Below are positions 5,821 through 13,360 of a DNA stretch of 13,360 nt, piece by piece. This stretch comes from an uncultured Lachnospiraceae bacterium (lineage in GTDB: Bacteria > Bacillota > Clostridia > Lachnospirales > Lachnospiraceae). The translations under genes were made by a program, and so were the position numbers. Each line of letters starts with the position of its first letter. Position 1 is the first letter of the stretch. The stretch lies in the NCBI GenBank assembly GCA_905236365.1, contig CAJOPP010000391.1, positions 1 through 13,360 on the forward strand, in the 5' to 3' direction. Below the pieces are notes generated by a model. That model saw only the letters and a list, made by a program, of their open reading frames with translations, did no database searches and was not told the origin of the DNA.

Positions 5821-7161
5821 TTAAAATCCAAATGGCATACGAAAACGTTTATTCCGCTTGCCACCCATCATACCAGACATCTGCTTCATCATTTTTCTCA
5901 TCTGCTCAAACTGTTTGATCAAACGATTGACTTCACTGATATCCACACCGGCTCCAGCTGCAATTCTTCGTTTGCGGCTTGGATTGATAATTTCCGGATT
6001 AGCTCTTTCCTCTTTTGTCATGGACAATATGATGGATTTGGGACGATTGATCTGTTTCTCATCAATCTCTACATTCTTTAGCTGTGATCCCAGACCCGGA
6101 ATCATGGATAGCATATCCTGCATACTCCCCATTTTTTCCATCTGATCCATACTATCTAAAAAGTCATTGAAATCAAAAGATGCTTTCTTAATCTTTTGCT
6201 CCATTTCCTTGGCTTTTTCTTCATCAATGGCATTCTGTGCCTTCTCAATCAGAGATTCCACATCTCCCATTCCAAGAATACGGCTTGCCATTCGATCTGG
6301 ATGAAACTGTTCCAAATCAGAAAGTTTCTCTCCCATACCAACATAAAAAATCGGCTTACCAGTTACTGCTTTGATAGAAAGAGCTGCACCACCACGGGTG
6401 TCGCCATCTAACTTCGTTAAGATTACTCCGTCAATTCCAATCTGATCATTAAAGTTTGTTGCTACATTCACCGCATCCTGACCCGTCATTGCATCTACAG
6501 TCAAAATTGTATATGTCACTGCAACATTTTCTTTGATCTTCTTTAACTCCTCCATCATGGCCTCATCAACATGAAGTCGACCAGCTGTATCTAAGAAAAC
6601 AATTCGGATATCGTTTTTTGCCGCATGCTCAACGGCAGCTTTTGCAATATCCACCGGTGAGTTCTGTGTACCCATGGTAAATACAGGAATACCCTGTTTT
6701 TCACCGTTAATCTCTAACTGTTTAATTGCTGCCGGACGATAAATATCACAGGCAGCAAGGAGACATTTCTTTCCTTTTTCCTTGTACTTGCCGGCAAGCT
6801 TTGCAACAGTCGTTGTTTTACCTGCACCCTGAAGACCACACATCATAATCACAGTTACTTCATTCGATGGAAGCAATTTAATCTCTGTTGTCTCAGAACC
6901 CATTAATTTGTCCATCTCTTCTTTTACGATCTTGATTACCATCTGTCCGGGATTAAGACCTTTTAACACATCTTCTCCAACTGCCCGCTCGCTGACAGAA
7001 TTAATAAACTGTTTTACCACTTTGAAGTTAACATCTGCCTCTAATAAAGCCCGTTTGACCTCTTTCATTGCATCTTTTACATCAGACTCCGTAAGAGAAC
7101 CTTTACTTCTTAACTTTTTAAATACATTCTGCAGTTTATCGGATAAACTATCAAATGCCAT
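5821..7161 (-). CDS. ffh: signal recognition particle protein Ffh (SRP54)
   Basis: 446 residues, full length. Ffh binds signal sequences emerging from the ribosome together with SRP RNA and delivers them to FtsY at the membrane. The N domain covers about 1-95. The G domain has GLQGAGKTT at 109-117, DTAGRLHVDE at 191-200 and TKLDGDTRGG at 249-258. The methionine-rich M domain starts near 296 (LGMGD) and includes the RNA-binding stretch around NPSRKRRIAAGAG (393-405) and a Met-rich tail with MRKMMKQMSGMM. The binding site GGGAGG precedes the ATG. It is 35 bp downstream of ylxM, its common partner. No SRP RNA gene is visible in the window. Confidence 0.98.
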   Translation of the reverse strand: MAFDSLSDKLQNVFKKLRSKGSLTESDVKDAMKEVKRALLEADVNFKVVKQFINSVSERAVGEDVLKGLNPGQMVIKIVKEEMDKLMGSETTEIKLLPSNEVTVIMMCGLQGAGKTTTVAKLAGKYKEKGKKCLLAACDIYRPAAIKQLEINGEKQGIPVFTMGTQNSPVDIAKAAVEHAAKNDIRIVFLDTAGRLHVDEAMMEELKKIKENVAVTYTILTVDAMTGQDAVNVATNFNDQIGIDGVILTKLDGDTRGGAALSIKAVTGKPIFYVGMGEKLSDLEQFHPDRMASRILGMGDVESLIEKAQNAIDEEKAKEMEQKIKKASFDFNDFLDSMDQMEKMGSMQDMLSMIPGLGSQLKNVEIDEKQINRPKSIILSMTKEERANPEIINPSRKRRIAAGAGVDISEVNRLIKQFEQMRKMMKQMSGMMGGKRNKRFRMPFGF

Positions 7162-7196
7162 ATTCTGCCTCCCATTCTAATGCAATATGCTCTAAA

Positions 7197-7556
7197 TCAA
7201 TAACTTTCATAAATCGCTTTGGAGATTGCCTCAATCTCATTGATCTTTTCCTGTAATTCAATCTGCTGATCTGTCATCTTCTTAAGTTCCGTAGCCAATT
7301 CATGAATCCGGCTAACACGTTCCTTTGTATCCAAAAACTTCTCTACCAGCAAAAGCTTGCTTTCATATTCTTCTAATATCTTATCACAACGCTTCACCAG
7401 ATCAAAAACTCCCTGACGGCTGATTCCCTCCGCTCTGGCAACTTCCGAATACGACAAATCATTCAATACAATATCAGAATATATTGACTTTTGGTGCTCT
7501 GTCAGCAGTTCACCATAAAAATCATATAATAAAGCCTGCCTTACGATTTTTTCCAT
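7197..7556 (-). CDS. ylxM: YlxM family helix-turn-helix protein, SRP-associated
   Basis: 119 residues, UPF0122 family. The N-terminal half resembles sigma region 4: LLTEHQKSIYSDIVLNDLSY at about 17-36, then SEVARAEGISRQGVFDLVKRCDKIL with a clear helix-turn-helix. The C-terminal part (about 62-115) is a charged helix, probably coiled. In streptococci YlxM stimulates the SRP GTPases and binds SRP components; DNA binding is suggested by the fold only. It is the first gene of the ylxM-ffh-rpsP-khpA group. A strong promoter and two similar inverted repeats lie just upstream, one touching the ribosome binding site (AAGAGGT), so its own regulation may be elaborate. Confidence 0.94.
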   Translation of the reverse strand: MEKIVRQALLYDFYGELLTEHQKSIYSDIVLNDLSYSEVARAEGISRQGVFDLVKRCDKILEEYESKLLLVEKFLDTKERVSRIHELATELKKMTDQQIELQEKINEIEAISKAIYESY

Positions 7557-7569
7557 GTACTCTACCTCT

Positions 7570-7591
7570 TGTAAAGTATTTTTTCTTTACA
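7570..7591 (-). promoter_or_regulatory. inverted repeat abutting the ylxM ribosome binding site
   Basis: TGTAAAG-AAAAAATA-CTTTACA on the minus strand is a perfect 7-bp stem in the ylxM leader, directly before AGAGGT. A 25-nt block around it (7568-7592) matches 19 of 25 bases of the block at 7625-7649. It could be an operator, an RNA hairpin that controls access to the start site, or both. Confidence 0.5.
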
Positions 7592-7603
7592 TCAACCTTG
7601 ACT

Positions 7604-7632
7604 AGTATACAAAATAAAACACACCTTGTCAA
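7604..7632 (-). promoter_or_regulatory. near-consensus promoter for ylxM-ffh-rpsP-khpA
   Basis: On the minus strand TTGACA (plus 7627-7632, perfect) and TATACT (7604-7609, 5 of 6) are separated by exactly 17 bp. Transcription would start near 7597, leaving a leader of about 40 nt. The -35 hexamer lies inside the 3' arm of the hairpin at 7616-7659. Confidence 0.85.
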
Positions 7633-7659
7633 TACTTTTTTCTTGACAAGATGTGTTTT
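7616..7659 (-). terminator. strong hairpin, probable terminator of the infB-ribF operon
   Basis: AAAACACATCTTGTCAA pairs with TTGACAAGGTGTGTTTT on the minus strand: 17 bp with one U-G pair and a 10-nt A-rich loop. It is followed by ATTTTG, so the U-run is partly inside the stem. It sits about 210 bp past the ribF stop and should also work on the plus strand. Because it overlaps the ylxM promoter it may have a second role as an operator. Confidence 0.7.
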
Positions 7660-7869
7660 AATAACAGTTCGATACTGTTCAGACGTACGCCACCGAGTGT
7701 GGTATGGCAACAACGTAAATTGTATCAGCACGTGCACACTGGAATGCGAAGCTGTTTTCCTCAACCGGATTCTCCTATAATAACTACAAATGTCCCTGCT
7801 TAATCGGCAATAAAACATCCTGTAAATCCGGAAAAAAGCAAAGCATGATGACTATTCGTTTTGATTATA
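7660..7869. other. gene-free stretch after ribF with inverted repeats
   Basis: No credible gene is seen here; the frames lack ribosome binding sites and family resemblance. Two further foldable elements precede the terminator: AACAGT-TCGAT-ACTGTT (7663-7679, perfect 6-bp stem) and a bulged hairpin built on GCCACC...GGTATGGC (about 7689-7708), flanked by ACGT on both sides. It could be a long 3' untranslated region of ribF, a decayed gene or an intergenic element. Confidence 0.35.
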
Positions 7870-8793
7870 CTAATCCTTTATCCAACTATCACTTTCTTCC
7901 AGCATACATTGAATATCCAGCTGAATCTGCTCTTTCAACGCATCGATACCGTCAAACTTTTCTTCCGGTCGTATAAAAAACAACAGTTCCGTTTGGAGTT
8001 CCTTATCATATAAATCTCCATGAAAATCCAGAATATAAGTTTCCAATCCCACCTGATGATTTCCTTTGACTGTTGGTTTTTTCCCAAGATTACTGATTCC
8101 CTTATAATATGTTCCATCAATCAATACCCGACTGGCATATACGCCAAATGCAGGAATCAATTTTTGTTTTGGAATCAGTTGGTTTATCGTCGGAAAACCG
8201 ATGGTATGTCCAAGATGATTCCCATGCACAACTGTTCCATACACAAAATAAGGATTACCAAGCATTGCATTTGCCATGCGGAATTGAGCTTCAATCATGT
8301 CCCGAATATAAGTTGAACTGATGACCTTACCGTCATATGTCTTTTTGTCAAACACCGATACCTCAAAATGATACTGTTCACCTAGTGCTTTCAACAATGC
8401 AATATTTCCACTTCTTCCCTTTCCGAAATGAAAATCAGAGCCAACATAAACAGAACGTACACCTAATTGTTTCACAAGATAATGTAATACAAAATCTTCC
8501 GGTGACATTGCCGCAAATTCCTTTGTAAACGGAAATTCTAACAGCATATCAATTCCCATTTTGGCAAAGTAATATGTTTTCTCTTCTGAAGTATAGATTT
8601 GTTTTTTGAATCCGCCTTCACTCTGTGAAAAAACAAATGTAAAAATCAAAGCCTTTCGACCTTTTTGCTTCTCCTTTATAATACCATCAATCAACATTTG
8701 ATGTCCTAAATGAATGCCATCAAATTTTCCCAGTGCAATTGCAGTATTATCTGTATGAAATTGTTCTGCTTTTTCTCCACTTAAATATATCAT
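7870..8793 (-). CDS. ribF: bifunctional riboflavin kinase / FAD synthetase
   Basis: 307 residues from the chosen start. It phosphorylates riboflavin to FMN and adenylates FMN to FAD. The N-terminal adenylyltransferase domain has ALGKFDGIHLGHQ at 20-32 (the HxGH nucleotide-binding motif), VGSDFHFGKGRSGN at 117-130 and SSTYIRDMI at 159-167. The C-terminal kinase domain has HGNHLGHTIGFPT at 190-202, GVYA at 217-220, NLGKKPT at 235-241 and ETYILDF at 251-257. A longer frame reaches 8913 but runs through truB; the ATG at 8793 has AGAGGAT upstream and begins where family members do. It is 26 bp after truB, as often seen in Firmicutes, and is the last gene of the infB block. Confidence 0.96.
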   Translation of the reverse strand: MIYLSGEKAEQFHTDNTAIALGKFDGIHLGHQMLIDGIIKEKQKGRKALIFTFVFSQSEGGFKKQIYTSEEKTYYFAKMGIDMLLEFPFTKEFAAMSPEDFVLHYLVKQLGVRSVYVGSDFHFGKGRSGNIALLKALGEQYHFEVSVFDKKTYDGKVISSTYIRDMIEAQFRMANAMLGNPYFVYGTVVHGNHLGHTIGFPTINQLIPKQKLIPAFGVYASRVLIDGTYYKGISNLGKKPTVKGNHQVGLETYILDFHGDLYDKELQTELLFFIRPEEKFDGIDALKEQIQLDIQCMLEESDSWIKD

Positions 8794-8819
8794 AACGTAT
8801 CCTCTTTGTATAATATTTA

Positions 8820-9767
8820 TCAAAAAAACATTTTTTGAGATTTCCACGCCCTTAGGGATGCATGGTATTGATAAATGGCAGTAAAACTTCCTTTTGCATC
8901 GTAGACAAGGCATTCTGTACCGTCCGATATCTTTTTCTTGTCTGGATATGGGATTTCGTCCGGATACCTTCGATTGGCAAAATCATTCTCATTTAGCAGA
9001 TTGCCATTATATAATTTCTTTTCACTTTCAGGCAATACCATTCTTTTATCCAGATTGGGAAACATCGCATCGATTGGTAAGATATAGTCCCTTAACCGGT
9101 CTGACTTCGCAAGCTCCTCGATTTGATCCAAAGTAAGTGCATCTTCCTTAGTAAATACCTTTCCCGTCTCAGTAGCATTCACACTATCCCGTACCAATTT
9201 GTCCATAATCCCGCCACAGCCAAGAGTTTCTCCAATATCTCTGCATAAACTCCGAATATAAGTTCCCTTACCACAGGACACCCGAAATTTCACATAGGGA
9301 AGCTTGATTTGAAGAATATCAATTTTATGGATTATCACTTTTCTAGGTGTTCTCTCTATTTCAATCCCCTTTCGTGCAAGCTCGTAAAGTTTTTTTCCGT
9401 TTACCTTAATGGCAGAATACATTGGTGGAATCTGATCGTATTCCCCTACATAGGATAAAATCACCTTCTCTACCTCTTGTTCCGACACCGTTACTTCCTG
9501 TTCGGACAATACTGTTCCGGTACAATCCTCCGTATCCGTTGTCTTTCCTAACAAAAGCGTCGCTTCATAACTTTTATCCTTATCCGTCAACATATCACAG
9601 AGCTTGGTTGCCTTCCCGAGACAGACGACCAATACTCCTTCTGCATCCGGATCTAATGTACCGGTATGACCAATTTTCTTTTGTCCTAAAATTCCCCGAA
9701 GCTTTGCTACCACATCAAAAGAAGTAAATCCCGGTTCTTTATATACATTTATCACACCATGATACAT
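8820..9767 (-). CDS. truB: tRNA pseudouridine-55 synthase TruB
   Basis: 315 residues. It makes the pseudouridine at position 55 of the tRNA T-loop and also acts as a tRNA-folding chaperone. It begins GVINVYKEPGFTSFDVV; the catalytic Asp39 sits in GHTGTLDPDAEGVL. Other family stretches are IPPMYSAIKVNGKKLYELAR and VSCGKGTYIRSLCRDIGE. The C-terminal 70 or so residues form the TruB-specific C-terminal region. AGGAGT lies 7 nt before the ATG. The gene follows nrnA by 39 bp and precedes ribF by 26 bp, inside a clear operon. Confidence 0.97.
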   Translation of the reverse strand: MYHGVINVYKEPGFTSFDVVAKLRGILGQKKIGHTGTLDPDAEGVLVVCLGKATKLCDMLTDKDKSYEATLLLGKTTDTEDCTGTVLSEQEVTVSEQEVEKVILSYVGEYDQIPPMYSAIKVNGKKLYELARKGIEIERTPRKVIIHKIDILQIKLPYVKFRVSCGKGTYIRSLCRDIGETLGCGGIMDKLVRDSVNATETGKVFTKEDALTLDQIEELAKSDRLRDYILPIDAMFPNLDKRMVLPESEKKLYNGNLLNENDFANRRYPDEIPYPDKKKISDGTECLVYDAKGSFTAIYQYHASLRAWKSQKMFF

Positions 9768-9806
9768 ATCCGTACTCCTATTCTAATATTATTCCATCTG
9801 TCAGTA

Positions 9807-10763
9807 TTATTCAGACTCCAACTGTTCTCGTATCATATCCGTTATTTTTAATATAATAGCGTCCTTATCTCCTTCTATTTCGCAGCCGGCTGCACGCACA
9901 TGTCCGCCACCACCGAATGCACCGGCGATCAAATTTACATTCACCAATTCATTGGAGCGAAGAGAACATTTAAAAATTCCCTCTGTCGGATATTCATACA
10001 TCCAAAGTGCACACTCCACTCCGTCCGTAATACGAAGTGCATCCACAACTCCATCTGTATCCAAATTCGTTGCTCCATTCTCCTCAAAAACATCCTTTGT
10101 AAGACAGGAAATTATTACTTTTCCATCCAACATCAAAAATGCAGCATCTAATGCCTTTGCTAACATCTTATTCTGCCGAAATGTCTTCTTATAGAATGTG
10201 CCATCTATAACAAGAGAACTTCTTGCACCTTTTTCAATCAGCTTTCCTGCTATTTCCATTGTCTGCCTTGTTGTATTGCTATACTTAAACACTCCGGTAT
10301 CATGAACAATTCCAAGATACAGACATTCAGCACATTCCGTTCCGATTTTGTCCTCTTCAAACAATGTAAAAAGTGCCTCTGCAGCAGCACTGCATTCAGT
10401 CTTTAAAAAGCACACATCGCCAAAACCGGCATTACTGATATGATGATCGACACAAAGCGTTCTTTTTGCGGAATGGAAATAAACTTCAAACTCTCCATGC
10501 CGCTCCAAGTCACCACTGTCTAAAGAAATGCAAAGAGCGTATGTCTTTTCTATCTTCTCATGCAAAATAGTATCTGCTCCGCGTAAAAACATAAATTCCC
10601 GTTTAAACGAATCTAAATAAATATCTACTTGTTTTTCCGGATAATTATCCAGAATATAATTATAAACACCAAGACAAGAACCTACGCAATCGCCATCGGG
10701 GCGAGTATGTCCTAATATCACTATATCCTCTGCCTGTTCTATCTCTTTAATAAAATCGTTCAT
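9807..10763 (-). CDS. nrnA: bifunctional oligoribonuclease / pAp phosphatase NrnA
   Basis: 318 residues, DHH/DHHA1 phosphoesterase family. NrnA degrades 2-5-mer RNAs and dephosphorylates 3'-phosphoadenosine 5'-phosphate, doing the job of Orn in Gram-positives. Metal-binding motifs: GHTRPDGDCVGS at 18-29, LDSGD at 81-85, the DHH signature VDHHIS at 105-110, and HDTG at 154-157. The DHHA1 domain near the end has AGAFGGGGHVRAAGCEI, the substrate-binding glycine loop. The start is 8 nt after the rbfA stop, which overlaps the AAGGAGT site, so translation is probably coupled. rbfA-nrnA-truB is a common Firmicutes order. Confidence 0.95.
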   Translation of the reverse strand: MNDFIKEIEQAEDIVILGHTRPDGDCVGSCLGVYNYILDNYPEKQVDIYLDSFKREFMFLRGADTILHEKIEKTYALCISLDSGDLERHGEFEVYFHSAKRTLCVDHHISNAGFGDVCFLKTECSAAAEALFTLFEEDKIGTECAECLYLGIVHDTGVFKYSNTTRQTMEIAGKLIEKGARSSLVIDGTFYKKTFRQNKMLAKALDAAFLMLDGKVIISCLTKDVFEENGATNLDTDGVVDALRITDGVECALWMYEYPTEGIFKCSLRSNELVNVNLIAGAFGGGGHVRAAGCEIEGDKDAIILKITDMIREQLESE

Positions 10764-10771
10764 TTTACTCC

Positions 10772-11146
10772 TTATTCATCCGAATCACTGTTTTGTTTGC
10801 TCATTACATCATCAATCTTCTTAGACATATTAATTGCATATTCAATAGACTGATCAATATAAAATGTAATTTCCGGGGTATTTCTTAAATTAATACTTCT
10901 TGCCAGCTCCCTTCTGATATAGCCGGAAGCACTTTTTAATCCTTCTAACGTATCCGCCTGTGCCTGCTCATCTCCCAACACAGAAATATAAGCTTTACAC
11001 TCCTTCAGATCCGGTGTTACCATGACCTGAGTGACCGAGGTCATGGCATGAATTCTTGGATCCTTAATTTCTCTGCTGATAATACGAGACAGCTCTTTTT
11101 GCACCTCACCGTTAATACGCGTATTTTTTATACTTGTACGTTTCAT
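10772..11146 (-). CDS. rbfA: 30S ribosome-binding factor RbfA
   Basis: 124 residues. RbfA binds immature 30S subunits and assists processing of the 16S rRNA 5' end, especially in the cold. It has the KH-like fold of the family: RTSIKNTRINGEVQKELSRI at the start, EIKDPRIHAMTSVTQVMVTPDLKECKAYISVLG, then SASGYIRRELARSINLRNTPEITFYID, where the Ala/Ser kink replaces the usual GxxG. The short acidic tail (SDSDE) is variable in the family. The binding site is AGAGGAT. It lies 68 bp after infB, its usual neighbour; that gap holds only a near-palindrome, TTTGCAAATTGCAAA. Confidence 0.95.
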   Translation of the reverse strand: MKRTSIKNTRINGEVQKELSRIISREIKDPRIHAMTSVTQVMVTPDLKECKAYISVLGDEQAQADTLEGLKSASGYIRRELARSINLRNTPEITFYIDQSIEYAINMSKKIDDVMSKQNSDSDE

Positions 11147-11214
11147 AACTAATCCTCTTTATTTTCTTGTGAAGTGTTCCTGCCTTTTGCAAATTGCAAA
11201 TGCATGTCATCCAA

Positions 11215-13360
11215 TTATCTTGGCACTTCAACCATTTCATATACTTCAATCTGATCGTCTTCCTGCAAATTGTTGAAGTTTTCGATTACAAGACCACACT
11301 CAAAGCCATTCTTTACTTCTTTCACATCATCCTTGAATCGCTTTAAGGATGCAATCGGCCCTTCATAAATCTGCTCACCCTCTCTGGTAATACGAACGCT
11401 GGACTTCTTACGGATAACTCCATCTAATACAAAGCAACCTGCAATCGTACCAACACCGGAAGCTTTAAAAATCTGACGGATTACAAGATGTCCGGTTACC
11501 TGCTCTTCATAGATTGGATCTAACATACCCTTCATGGCAGCTTCAATATCTTCAATCGCATTGTAAATAACCTTGTAAAGTCTTAAATCCACTTTTTCGC
11601 GTTCTGCTACATCTTTCGCCTGTGCATCCGGACGAACGTTGAATCCGATAATAATTGCATTGGAAGCAGAAGCCAAAATAACGTCTGACTCATTGATGGC
11701 ACCAACACCTGCATGAATGACTTTAATCACAACTTCCTCATTGGAGAGCTTCAAAAGACTCTGTTTTACCGCTTCTACAGAACCCTGAACATCTGCTTTC
11801 ACAACAAGATTCAATTCTTTCACATTTCCAGCCTGAATCTGCGAGAACAGATCATCAAGGGACATCTTAGCTTTTGTTTCTGCAAGAAGTTTCTCTTTGC
11901 CATAAGCAATATAGGTTTCTGCCATAGAACGTGCTTCTTTCTCATTCTTTGTTGAAACAAAGATTTCTCCTGCCGCCGGAACACCATTCAAGCCAAGGAT
12001 TTCAACCGGTGTTGACGGACCTGCTTCTGTCACCTTACGACCTTTATCATCCACCATAGCACGTACTCTTCCATATGCACTTCCAACTGCAATGGTATCG
12101 CCAACCTTTAATGTTCCCTTCTGTACCAATACCGTAGCAACCGGTCCTCGACCTTTATCCAATTCTGCCTCAATAACAATCCCTCGTGCCTTACGATTCG
12201 GATTTGCCTTTAACTCTAATACTTCTGCCGTCAACAGAATCATCTCCAGCAGATTGTCAATACCCTCTTTGGTATGAGCTGAGACCGGACAGAATACAGT
12301 TGATCCACCCCAATCTTCTGCAATCAGTTCATACTCAACTAACTCCTGTTTTACCCGTTCTACATTTGCACTTTCCTTATCAATCTTATTAACTGCAACG
12401 ATAATCTCAATTCCTGCTGCCTTAGCATGATTGATTGCTTCGATTGTCTGTGGCATAACACCATCATCCGCAGCTACTACCAGAATGGCAATATCCGTCG
12501 ACTGTGCTCCACGCATACGCATAGCAGTAAATGCCTCATGTCCCGGAGTATCTAAGAATGTGATCTGCTGTCCGTTTGCCTCTACAGTATACGCACCAAT
12601 ATGCTGGGTAATACCACCAGCTTCTCCCTGCGTAACAGATGTCTCCCGAATTGCATCGAGCAAAGAAGTCTTACCATGATCAACATGACCCATAACACAG
12701 ACTACCGGTGGACGTTCCTTCAACAAGGATTCGTCTTCTTCCTCTTCCTTTAACATCTCTTCAATGACATCAACTTTCACTTCTTCTTCAGCGATACAGT
12801 TATACTCCAGAGCAATCTCTGCTGCCTTTTCAAAATCAAGATCTGTATTCACTGTTACCATTTCGCCGGCAAGGAATAACTTCTTAATCAGTTGGGAAAC
12901 AGGTGTCTTCACTTTGTCTGCTAATTCCTGCACTGTTAATGTTTCCGGCAATTCAATGGTGCGAATAACCGGCTCTTCCGGTTCTTTTGGTTTTGGTTTT
13001 TGAACTGGTTTTTTCACCGGCTTTGTTCCCTTTACCGTAAAATGTTCATCTTTTTTGCGATTTTTCTTTCTGTTATCACCATCTTCATATAAAGAGCTCT
13101 TATCTCTTTCTTTTTTATCTTTATAACGCTCTGCACGATCCCTGTCCATAGACGCACGATCCATTGGTGCCGGAATGGAAAGTTTCTCCTCTCTTCTTCC
13201 CTCACGGCGACCACCATTCGGTGCACCCTGACTCGGTCTTCCTCCAATATTACGATTGCCATTTTGATCTCTTCGATCTCCCTGCGGGCGCCCATTGCGG
13301 TCTCCCTGTGAACGATTACCGTTAAACTCTCTGCGGTCTCCCTGTGGACGACCATTACGC
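11215..13360 (-). CDS. infB: translation initiation factor IF-2 (5' end beyond window)
   Basis: The frame stays open to the right edge, so the N-terminus is missing; about 715 residues are visible. IF2 is the GTPase that brings initiator tRNA to the 30S and promotes subunit joining. Counting from the internal Met at 13164: an IF2-N domain at about 76-125 (TVQELADKVKTPVSQLIKKL), G1 GHVDHGKTS at 159-167, switch I GGITQHIGAY at 183-192, G3 DTPGHEAF at 205-212 and G4 NKID at 259-262, then the beta-barrel and C-terminal initiator-tRNA domains. Upstream of this Met the frame continues for 65 residues of Arg/Gly/Asn/Gln-rich disordered sequence containing a 20-residue tandem repeat. The Met at 13164 is therefore not the start. 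Lys/Pro-rich linkers lie between. Confidence 0.97.
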   Translation of the reverse strand, partial: RNGRPQGDRREFNGNRSQGDRNGRPQGDRRDQNGNRNIGGRPSQGAPNGGRREGRREEKLSIPAPMDRASMDRDRAERYKDKKERDKSSLYEDGDNRKKNRKKDEHFTVKGTKPVKKPVQKPKPKEPEEPVIRTIELPETLTVQELADKVKTPVSQLIKKLFLAGEMVTVNTDLDFEKAAEIALEYNCIAEEEVKVDVIEEMLKEEEEDESLLKERPPVVCVMGHVDHGKTSLLDAIRETSVTQGEAGGITQHIGAYTVEANGQQITFLDTPGHEAFTAMRMRGAQSTDIAILVVAADDGVMPQTIEAINHAKAAGIEIIVAVNKIDKESANVERVKQELVEYELIAEDWGGSTVFCPVSAHTKEGIDNLLEMILLTAEVLELKANPNRKARGIVIEAELDKGRGPVATVLVQKGTLKVGDTIAVGSAYGRVRAMVDDKGRKVTEAGPSTPVEILGLNGVPAAGEIFVSTKNEKEARSMAETYIAYGKEKLLAETKAKMSLDDLFSQIQAGNVKELNLVVKADVQGSVEAVKQSLLKLSNEEVVIKVIHAGVGAINESDVILASASNAIIIGFNVRPDAQAKDVAEREKVDLRLYKVIYNAIEDIEAAMKGMLDPIYEEQVTGHLVIRQIFKASGVGTIAGCFVLDGVIRKKSSVRITREGEQIYEGPIASLKRFKDDVKEVKNGFECGLVIENFNNLQEDDQIEVYEMVEVPR
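13240..13359 (-). repeat. two 60-bp tandem repeats within infB
   Basis: Two consecutive 20-codon units lie at 13300-13359 and 13240-13299. They encode RNGRPQGDRREFNGNRSQGD and RNGRPQGDRRDQNGNRNIGG, with 14 of 20 residues identical. More copies may lie beyond the window edge. They belong to the disordered N-terminal region of IF2. Confidence 0.75.

Noticed and set aside
7776..7781. Perfect TATAAT on the plus strand after ribF
   Set aside because: No -35 lies at 16-18 bp and no gene lies downstream on that strand.
7522..7818. 98-codon minus-strand frame across the ylxM upstream region
   Set aside because: It crosses the terminator, the promoter and the ylxM start, has no binding site and reads as random, Arg-rich sequence.
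8794..8913. N-terminal extension of RibF to 8913
   Set aside because: It runs through the 3' end of truB, and the family N-terminus begins at the ATG at 8793, which has its own binding site.
13032..13355. 107-codon minus-strand frame at the right edge
   Set aside because: It is an alternative frame of the infB N-terminal repeats, and its open state follows from their codon composition.
1..13360. CRISPR array, phage, transposon or defence system
   Set aside because: No regularly spaced direct repeats, transposase, integrase or nuclease gene was seen on either strand.

Overview
The window is a compact, AT-rich stretch of bacterial chromosome in which every confident gene lies on the minus strand. 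It carries housekeeping genes for translation, ribosome assembly and protein targeting. Gene content, strong AGGAGG-type ribosome binding sites, sigma-A-like promoters and Gram-positive marker genes (ylxM, rbgA, nrnA, khpA) point to the Firmicutes. The rplS-lepB-rbgA order and low GC suggest Clostridia, probably Lachnospiraceae; that placement is inference.

In transcription order (high to low coordinates) there are four blocks. (1) infB (5' end beyond the window), rbfA, nrnA, truB and ribF: initiation factor IF2, 30S maturation, nanoRNA/pAp turnover, tRNA pseudouridine-55, and FMN/FAD synthesis. (2) A 313-bp gap with a strong hairpin whose 3' arm holds the -35 of a near-consensus promoter, then ylxM, ffh, rpsP and khpA: signal recognition particle genes, ribosomal protein S16 and a KH RNA-binding protein. 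(3) A 452-bp gap with a terminator-like hairpin, a structured non-coding stretch and a second near-consensus promoter, then rimM and trmD. These are followed by an unrecognised 350-residue membrane/coiled-coil gene and by rplS, which has its own promoter, a structured leader and a terminator. (4) lepB, with an extended -10 promoter and a long foldable leader, followed by rbgA.

The genes fit together as a ribosome-biogenesis and secretion region. RbfA and RimM act on the 30S subunit, RbgA on the 50S, S16 and L19 are structural proteins, TrmD and TruB modify tRNA, and Ffh and LepB act at the start and end of export.

No defence system, CRISPR array, prophage or insertion sequence is visible. 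The least explained items are the membrane protein between trmD and rplS, which looks internally duplicated; the paired inverted repeats around the ylxM promoter; the two gene-free structured gaps; and the structured lepB leader. Start codons were moved inward from the longest open frame for rimM, rpsP and ribF on ribosome-binding-site, promoter and family evidence.
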